From the NCBI GenBank assembly GCA_017429885.1, contig JAFROA010000178.1, positions 1 through 5,482 on the forward strand: a DNA stretch of 5,482 nucleotides. The letters run 5' to 3'. Each line of letters begins with the position of its first letter. The stretch's first letter is position 1. This DNA comes from Bacteroidales bacterium (GTDB taxonomy: Bacteria > Bacteroidota > Bacteroidia > Bacteroidales > UBA932). The translations under genes were made by a program, and so were the position numbers. The notes beneath the pieces were generated by a model. It had not been told where the DNA came from. It saw only the letters and a list, made by a program, of their open reading frames with translations, and made no database searches. Shown one piece after another: positions 1-3,930 of the stretch.

Positions 1-286
1 CCTCACGGAGCCTCTTTTCTTCTTCGTCCTTTCTTATTTTCTCTTGACGAGCCTGCTCTGCGGCCAGTTCACGTTCTATCTTCTTCTGGGCTTTTCTCTC
101 ACGGAGAGCCGCCATTTTGGCAACCATCTCCGGATCAGGTCCTTTGTTTATTGTAGAGTTTTTCTTAATACGCTCCCAGAATTCTCGATTATGCTTTTTC
201 CAGGCAGGCTCTTTTTGAGGAGGAAGTTGTTTTGTCTCTTCATCCTGTTTATTATTCTTTCCACTTAATATAATAATCGCAATCAT
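1..286 (-). CDS. Membrane-anchored, charged helical protein, N-terminal part; 3' end beyond left edge
   Basis: I do not recognise the family. The minus-strand frame is open from position 331 (just after a TGA at 334-332) to the window's left edge. It encodes a hydrophobic segment (SVTAFFVILAIAMIAIIILS), then a polar linker with PPQKEPAWKKH, then a very charged Glu/Lys/Arg/Ala stretch (for example ALRERKAQKKIERELAAEQ and KIRKDEEEKRLRE) typical of a long helix or coiled coil. The layout suggests a single N-terminal membrane anchor with a cytoplasmic or periplasmic helical domain. The only ATG in this part of the frame (286-284) falls inside the hydrophobic segment and leaves just MIAIIILSG as anchor, too short to span a membrane. 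The codons between 331 and 287 continue the hydrophobic helix but include no ATG, GTG or TTG. The start could therefore be non-standard, or the 5' end could be damaged. That the frame is coding is fairly likely; the start is not settled. Confidence 0.6.
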   Translation of the reverse strand, partial: MIAIIILSGKNNKQDEETKQLPPQKEPAWKKHNREFWERIKKNSTINKGPDPEMVAKMAALRERKAQKKIERELAAEQARQEKIRKDEEEKRLRE

Positions 287-350
287 AGCAATTGCGAGAA
301 TAACAAAGAATGCTGTAACGGAATTTATATCTCAAACAGTTTTTGATAAA

Positions 351-381
351 CAAAAGTAAAGATTTATATATAATTATAAAA
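351..381 (-). promoter_or_regulatory. Candidate Bacteroidota-type promoter for the left-edge gene
   Basis: On the minus strand, TACTTTTG (plus 358-351) matches the Bacteroidota -7 consensus TAnnTTTG at every fixed base. A T-run (CTTTTAT, around 381-378) lies 19 bases upstream, where the -33 TTTG box is expected, but it lacks the G. Transcription would begin near position 346, about 60 bases before the ATG at 286 and upstream of the whole hydrophobic open frame. The region is AT-rich, so a chance match is possible. Confidence 0.4.
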
Positions 382-417
382 GTGCATGGATACGATGATA
401 GAAATGCATCAAACATG

Positions 418-540
418 CTATGTAAACTCTGCTCTCTGGGCATTGGTATCACGAGCTATTTTTGTAGAAGAGCCGGTCTTTTTCTGTGACGAACGCTGGT
501 TATTCTTTGTGCGGGGAATCTTGCCTGGTAAGGAAGTCCT
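418..540 (-). pseudogene. Possible remnant of a basic protein's C-terminus (no start codon)
   Basis: A 40-codon minus-strand frame runs from a TAA at 543-541 to a TAG at 420-418. It reads as a Lys/Arg/Ser/Thr/Asn/Gln-rich tail (SLPGKIPRTKNNQRSSQKK followed by TGSSTKIARDTNAQ). The composition resembles a disordered, basic C-terminal tail more than random non-coding DNA. It has no ATG, GTG or TTG and no obvious continuation upstream across the hairpin at 553-602, so if it is real it is a fragment. The opposite strand carries a 49-codon ORF over the same bases, which weakens the case for either. Small size and no recognised homology keep this speculative. Confidence 0.2.
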
Positions 541-552
541 TTAGATACAAGT

Positions 553-602
553 ACTTAAATGATATACTGGTCCCTTTTTCGAGACCAGTATATCACTTTA
601 GT
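553..602 (-). terminator. Long inverted repeat / hairpin downstream of the oxidoreductase gene
   Basis: TGATATACTGGTC (560-572) is a perfect 13-base inverted repeat of GACCAGTATATCA (583-595), with a 10-base loop CCTTTTTCGA. Allowing one or two bulged bases, the stem extends outward (ACTTAAA against CTTTAGT) to roughly 19 pairs. It starts about 50 bases after the stop of the minus-strand oxidoreductase gene, a plausible place for a transcription end. No clean U-run follows the stem on either strand, so it may instead act as an RNA-stability hairpin or be a copy of a small palindromic repeat. The structure is certain; the role is inferred. Confidence 0.5.
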
Positions 603-617
603 AGATGATTATCAGAT

Positions 618-634
618 GGTTCTGTAACAGGACC
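618..634. repeat. Short 17-bp dyad
   Basis: GGTTCTGTAACAGGACC reads as two 7-base arms around a 3-base centre; the only non-Watson-Crick position is a T/G pair. On plus-strand RNA it would fold as a 7-pair stem with a UAA loop, while on the minus strand one position becomes an A/C mismatch. It lies 17 bases downstream of the oxidoreductase stop codon. It could be part of a transcription end, a protein-binding dyad or chance. Confidence 0.3.
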
Positions 635-650
635 CGTGTCTCCCAGTAAT

Positions 651-1706
651 CTAGTCGGCGGGGAAGGTGATGGCGGCTTGGCGACGGATCTCGTCCATGA
701 TGCGGGCGACAGCCAGAGAGTTCTCAAGCGAGTTGTTCCTGGACTCAAGGGAACCGTTTTCGATGATGTCGATGAACTCTTTGAACTCGCAGAGATACTC
801 GTCCGGGTCGCAAGGGACGGTGATGTCTTGCTTTGCCGGCCCGCTTGACCGTCCCGAAGTCGGCGCCCCTCTTTGTATGAGCTCCACTTGGCGTGTTATG
901 TGGATCTGGTCCAGCGAGATGATTCCCTTGTCGCAGGAAATCTCGGTGCGGAGTCTTGAGTCGGCGATCTTGGAATAGACCGCGCTGGCGGTCATCCCGT
1001 CATAATCGAAGAGGACGGCGCCCTGGAGATCGATCGGACTCATTCCCCTTGAGGTCGGGACATTGACTGTCAAGACATTAGCCTTGATCCCGGAAGGCAT
1101 CCCGAAGAGGGCGACCATCGGGTAGATCGGGTATATTCCGATGTCAGTCAAGGCTCCGCCGGAACGGTCGGGATTGAAAGAACTCGGTACGGGGGAGTCA
1201 TCCTCGCCAGCGAGGATCCGCTTAAGCAGGTCGTATTTCGAGGAATATTGGCAAAAGACCCCGGAATAATTCCTGACGGGTCCCATCTCCTTCAGCCGTT
1301 CCTGGACCATGCGGAAGTTGGGGCTCAAGGTCGAGATCATCGCCTCCATCAGGGCCACGCCATTCCTCTTTGCAGCGGCGATCATCTCGCTGACCTCCAA
1401 AGCATTGGAAGCCAACGGTTTCTCGCAGAGGACGTGTTTGCCCATATTCATGCAACGGATCGCGATGTCGTGGTGGGTGTGGTTCGGCGTACCGATATAG
1501 ATGGCATCGATCGAAGGATCCGAAGCCATCTCGTCGATGTCAGTGAATGTCTTCGGAATATTGTGACTGGCGGTGAAAGCCAATGCATTCTCCTTTGTGC
1601 GGGAACATACCGCGGCGGCCTCAAACCGGGGCTCCAACACCGCCCCTTTCAGCACCCAGTCGCTTATTCTCCCGGTGCCGACTATTCCGAACCTTGTCTT
1701 TCTCAT
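651..1706 (-). CDS. Gfo/Idh/MocA-family NAD(P)-dependent oxidoreductase
   Basis: A complete 351-residue cytoplasmic enzyme of the Gfo/Idh/MocA family, whose members use NAD(P)(H) to oxidise or reduce sugars, inositols or related polyols and diols. The N-terminal Rossmann fold shows the dinucleotide motif GIVGTGRIS (residues 7-15). The family hallmark EKP lies at residues 95-97 (HVLCEKPLAS), with Lys97 as the expected catalytic lysine. The C-terminal domain carries GGALTDIGIYPI (183-194), which matches the glucose-fructose oxidoreductase/dihydrodiol dehydrogenase type; Asp188 and Tyr192 are candidate active-site residues. The length is normal and no lesion is seen. The substrate cannot be read from sequence. 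The ATG start overlaps the previous gene's stop as ATGA, and the Rossmann motif begins right after it, so the start is well supported. It is the second gene of a two-gene unit with the membrane-anchored hydrolase-like protein. There is no Tat or Sec signal, unlike periplasmic GFOR-type relatives. Confidence 0.93.
   Translation of the reverse strand: MRKTRFGIVGTGRISDWVLKGAVLEPRFEAAAVCSRTKENALAFTASHNIPKTFTDIDEMASDPSIDAIYIGTPNHTHHDIAIRCMNMGKHVLCEKPLASNALEVSEMIAAAKRNGVALMEAMISTLSPNFRMVQERLKEMGPVRNYSGVFCQYSSKYDLLKRILAGEDDSPVPSSFNPDRSGGALTDIGIYPIYPMVALFGMPSGIKANVLTVNVPTSRGMSPIDLQGAVLFDYDGMTASAVYSKIADSRLRTEISCDKGIISLDQIHITRQVELIQRGAPTSGRSSGPAKQDITVPCDPDEYLCEFKEFIDIIENGSLESRNNSLENSLAVARIMDEIRRQAAITFPAD
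1703..1706 (-). promoter_or_regulatory. ATGA stop/start overlap (translational coupling)
   Basis: On the minus strand the hydrolase-like gene ends ...CTG AAA TGA, and the oxidoreductase begins with the ATG formed by the last A of AAA plus the TG of TGA. A 4-base ATGA overlap is a classic sign of co-transcription with ribosome reinitiation, so the two products are probably made in linked amounts. Confidence 0.85.
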
Positions 1707-2335
1707 TTCAGCGCCCCTCTCTCCTCAAGATAGTCCTCAATCATCGAGGCTGCATTTGGCTTCGATGCTTCATTGATGGTCAGGAACTCCCTGGCGTATC
1801 TCACGTAGGTTTCCCTCGCTTTCCCGGTCAGTGATGGCTCGATTAAAACAAGGCCTTGGATTTTATGCCCAAGTTTCGTCACGGCCTTGACAACCTCGTT
1901 ACCGCATGCGGAGTCGCTGATTATGAAAACCATGTCGTCCATGACCATCTTCTCTTTGCGAAGTCGTTTCACAAGAGACTCGGCATCTTTATCGCTGCCA
2001 CGGAAGCCGCATGTGTAGCCTATGACACCCTTGGGGACAAGGGATTTGATCAAACTCTCCGGCCATTCGGTCTTCAGGGGCTCATGGAAGAAAACCACCA
2101 GTGGCAAAGCTCCGAGCGAATCGGGATAATTCCCGTTCCCGTCAGCGGGTTTGAAAACCTTGCCGAAGACCTTCTCGCCGCCGATATAGTAGCTCATCTC
2201 TTCTACGATTATCTTGGAGCCGGTAGGGGATATGACCCTTCCTCTCGGGCCGTTGTTTTTCATCTGGTTCAGGCTCACGATCCCCAGAAGGGCGAGGATA
2301 ATGACCGATACGATTGATAGAATTACCTTTTTCAT
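1703..2335 (-). CDS. Membrane-anchored alpha/beta-hydrolase-like protein, shortened and probably inactive
   Basis: A 210-residue protein. Residues 4-22 form an N-terminal membrane anchor or uncleaved signal (VILSIVSVIILALLGIV), placing the rest outside the inner membrane. Residues ~43-170 follow the start of a dienelactone-hydrolase/acyl-hydrolase fold: GEKVFGKVFKPADGNG, then ALPLVVFFHEP (77-86), then VIGYTCGFRGSDKDAE (104-119), then MVFIISDSACGNEVVKAV (135-152) and GLVLIEPSL (161-169). In active relatives the second block is usually HG and the elbow is G-x-S-x-G. Here these are HE (84-85) and S-D-S-A-C (140-144), so Ser142 survives but the flanking glycines are lost. The protein then ends soon after the strand LVLIEPSL, where relatives of about 300 residues continue to the catalytic Asp and His. 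I infer a non-catalytic or remodelled relative, or a gene in decay, although the frame is intact and coupled to the oxidoreductase by ATGA. The start is set by the signal anchor. Confidence 0.8.
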   Translation of the reverse strand: MKKVILSIVSVIILALLGIVSLNQMKNNGPRGRVISPTGSKIIVEEMSYYIGGEKVFGKVFKPADGNGNYPDSLGALPLVVFFHEPLKTEWPESLIKSLVPKGVIGYTCGFRGSDKDAESLVKRLRKEKMVMDDMVFIISDSACGNEVVKAVTKLGHKIQGLVLIEPSLTGKARETYVRYAREFLTINEASKPNAASMIEDYLEERGALK

Positions 2336-2386
2336 GGAATCAAAAATAAGTCTTTTTATCGAATAATTCTTAAATTAGCGAATCAA
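2336..2386. promoter_or_regulatory. 51-bp divergent intergenic region
   Basis: This AT-rich gap separates two divergent transcription units, so it should hold both promoters. The minus-strand -7 candidate is listed separately. For the plus-strand phosphatase cluster the best -7-like sequence is TAAATTAG (2371-2378), which matches TAnnTTTG except at one position, but no TTTG box lies at the usual distance. I see no clear operator dyad. The tight spacing means one regulator bound here could affect both units. Confidence 0.45.
2341..2348 (-). promoter_or_regulatory. Candidate -7 box for the hydrolase-oxidoreductase operon
   Basis: The minus strand reads TATTTTTG, matching the Bacteroidota -7 consensus TAnnTTTG at all fixed bases. 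It ends only five bases (ATTCC) before the ATG at 2335. A start site a few bases further on would give a leaderless or nearly leaderless transcript. The -33 region shows only a weak TTTA match. If the leaderless arrangement is wrong, the match is fortuitous. Confidence 0.35.
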
Positions 2387-3169
2387 ATGGAATCTATTGG
2401 TAAAAAGATGATGGGGTTAAGGAAGTTTTTGGGGCTGATTCTTGTCGTTTTGTCGCTAAGTCTCTCTCAGGGCTGTGCCGTGCGGGAGAGTGTCGCCGCT
2501 ACCGGGAACATTGTCCAGACGTATTTCACTATAGATGAGATGCCAGATCTCGTGAGGTGCCTTCCCGCGCCTCCCGCTTGGGGAAGTGTGGAGTTCCAAT
2601 ACGATTCTATCCGTTATTTCTGGGGAAAAGGGCTGCGCTCCGATCCCGAGCGAGCCAAGATGGCCGCCGGAGATGCCGTGTGGACCCTTGACGCTCTTTT
2701 CGGGAGCTTCAGGGACCAGTTCGGTATGACTGTCTCGAAAGAGACCACTCCTCAGATATGGAAACTGCTGGAAACCAGCATATCCACAACCGATCTCATC
2801 CGTGTTCGTCCCAAAGCCCATTTCATGAGGAAGCGTCCGTTTGAATATTTCGACGACCATATCCTGACCCCTTGGGAGGAAGATGATCTCAGGGGAGAGG
2901 GTTCATATCCTTCAGGCCATACGATCCGGGGATGGTGCGCCGCGCTGCTCTTTGCCGAGATGAATCCATCCGCCGCAAATGAGATTTTCGCCCGGGGATG
3001 GGAATACGGTGAGAGCCGCGTCATCGTAGGAGCCCACTGGCAGAGCGATGTGGATGCCAGCAGGGCGGCCGCCAGCATTGCCTACGACAAACTTCAGACA
3101 AGCCCGGCTTTCAGAAAGCAGATGGCCAGGGCGGTCAAGGAATTCAAAGGATTATCTGTAAAACATTAG
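2387..3169 (+). CDS. Class A non-specific acid phosphatase (PAP2 superfamily), probable lipoprotein
   Basis: A 260-residue enzyme expected to hydrolyse a broad range of phosphate monoesters outside the cytoplasm. The complete PAP2 signature K-x6-RP / PSGH / SR-x5-H-x3-D is present: Lys143, Arg150-Pro151, PSGH at 175-178, Ser210-Arg211, His217 and Asp221. His217 is the predicted phosphohistidine nucleophile and His178 the acid/base. GSYPSGHT (172-179) is the hallmark of class A bacterial acid phosphatases (PhoN/PhoC type), and SRVIVGAHWQSDVD also fits that class closely. The N-terminus has a hydrophobic signal (about 14-28) ending LSLSQGC, so Cys30 is a plausible lipidation site; the lipobox is imperfect (Gln at -2), and ordinary secretion is the alternative. 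The first ATG gives a seven-residue leader before MMGLRK, so starts at 2408 or 2411 are also possible. The length is typical of the class. It is the first gene of a tight plus-strand cluster, 11 bp before the beta-barrel gene. Confidence 0.93.
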   Translation: MESIGKKMMGLRKFLGLILVVLSLSLSQGCAVRESVAATGNIVQTYFTIDEMPDLVRCLPAPPAWGSVEFQYDSIRYFWGKGLRSDPERAKMAAGDAVWTLDALFGSFRDQFGMTVSKETTPQIWKLLETSISTTDLIRVRPKAHFMRKRPFEYFDDHILTPWEEDDLRGEGSYPSGHTIRGWCAALLFAEMNPSAANEIFARGWEYGESRVIVGAHWQSDVDASRAAASIAYDKLQTSPAFRKQMARAVKEFKGLSVKH

Positions 3170-3180
3170 ATTAAAAGAAC

Positions 3181-3918
3181 ATGAAAAGAATCTTCTCAAT
3201 CGTCGCTCTCGCGACAGTGTTTTGTTCAGGCCTTTTCGCGCAAACTAAGATTAACTTCAATGAGGATGCTGATTTCTCGATAGGGAAGGGCGTTTTCTCG
3301 GCGGAGCCCGTCAGCTATGTCGCTTTCGGCGACCACAACATAATTCAGGCTGACGCTGTTTTCGAGAACAATAAGGGCAAGGCCCTCACGGAGTTCTTCA
3401 TTAATTTGATAGAGATGAGGATACGTCCCTACGATTCGGGCATGTTCACACTTGGCGTTGATTTCGATTGGGATTATTATCGTCTTAGGGACACTTATTT
3501 CTGGACGCCTGACTCTTCAAAGGAGAAGGTTACCATTTCGTCGATGGAAAACTCTGGTTTCAAGAGAATTAAGAAATCCCGTCTCTCAGTCAGGACCCTC
3601 TCCGTTCCTATCGCGTTTGAGCAGGACTTCGACAAATTCACTTTCCGCGTCGGTGTCGCTGGAGAATATAATCTCCCGGCTGTGTGCAGGTTCAAGGGGC
3701 AGAGCCGTGATGACTCAACGGTCAAGGAATGGAAGGGTGGGGAGCATTTCTCCGACCAGATCAAGACCAGGACATTCACTTATAACGTATTCGGTGCTCT
3801 CTCTTACGGAGGGATTGGTGTCTATGTCAAGTATTGCCCTGTGACTCAGTTCGAGGAAGGTTATGGCCCTCAGTTCAAATCCGTCACCTTCGGAATCATC
3901 ACCGGACTTGGAATGTAA
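3181..3918 (+). CDS. Outer-membrane beta-barrel protein (PorT-like), function unknown
   Basis: A 245-residue exported protein with a clear Sec signal peptide: MKR, a hydrophobic core, then a cleavage-type ending CSGLFAQ around residues 15-21. The mature part is made of alternating polar/hydrophobic strands rich in Phe, Tyr and Gly, such as GMFTLGVDFDWDYYRL (87-102), LSVPIAFEQDFDKFTFRVGVAGEYN (~140-164, quoted in part as TLSVPIAFEQ and FTFRVGVAGEY) and YNVFGALSYGGIGVYVKY (201-218). The closing strand is TFGIITGLG. This matches the small Bacteroidota outer-membrane barrel proteins grouped as PorT-like/OMP_b-brl. No enzyme motif is seen, and the barrel may be a channel, receptor or structural component. 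It sits 11 bp after the acid phosphatase and 12 bp before the CLC gene, so it is likely co-transcribed with both. Family assignment rests on overall pattern, so a substrate cannot be named. Confidence 0.75.
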   Translation: MKRIFSIVALATVFCSGLFAQTKINFNEDADFSIGKGVFSAEPVSYVAFGDHNIIQADAVFENNKGKALTEFFINLIEMRIRPYDSGMFTLGVDFDWDYYRLRDTYFWTPDSSKEKVTISSMENSGFKRIKKSRLSVRTLSVPIAFEQDFDKFTFRVGVAGEYNLPAVCRFKGQSRDDSTVKEWKGGEHFSDQIKTRTFTYNVFGALSYGGIGVYVKYCPVTQFEEGYGPQFKSVTFGIITGLGM

Positions 3919-3930
3919 AGTGGCTTCCTG

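Larger units (their letters stand above)
287..650. other. AT-rich intergenic spacer with little confident coding content
   Basis: This 364-base stretch separates the left-edge gene from the oxidoreductase gene; both are on the minus strand. In order it holds the ambiguous 5' end of the left gene (287-331), a candidate promoter (351-381), a start-less open frame on the minus strand (418-540), a long inverted repeat (553-602) and a short dyad (618-634). I see no tRNA cloverleaf, tandem repeats or transposase fragment. The base composition is much more AT-rich than the neighbouring genes, especially at 250-420. Confidence 0.7.

Noticed and set aside
44..268. Plus-strand 74-codon ORF
   Set aside because: It lies opposite the minus-strand frame encoding the charged helical protein. 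Its hydrophobic, Phe/Leu-rich composition is what the antisense of a Lys/Glu-rich helix gives.
252..452. Minus-strand 66-codon ORF
   Set aside because: It crosses the AT-rich spacer and then overlaps the anchor-encoding frame in another register, ending soon after. The Tyr/Cys/Ile-rich composition is not protein-like.
395..544. Plus-strand 49-codon ORF starting ATG ATA GAA
   Set aside because: It has an ATG and a stop, but its Trp/Phe-rich product resembles the antisense of the basic minus-strand frame. I see no promoter or family resemblance, so it is too weak to call.
1248..1733. Plus-strand 161-codon ORF antisense to the oxidoreductase
   Set aside because: The minus strand carries a complete Gfo/Idh/MocA enzyme here, so this is a shadow frame. 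It is His/Arg-rich and spans the junction between two real genes.
1856..2317. Plus-strand 153-codon ORF antisense to the hydrolase-like gene
   Set aside because: The opposite frame has a signal anchor, hydrolase-like strands and an ATGA junction, while this one has no recognisable feature.
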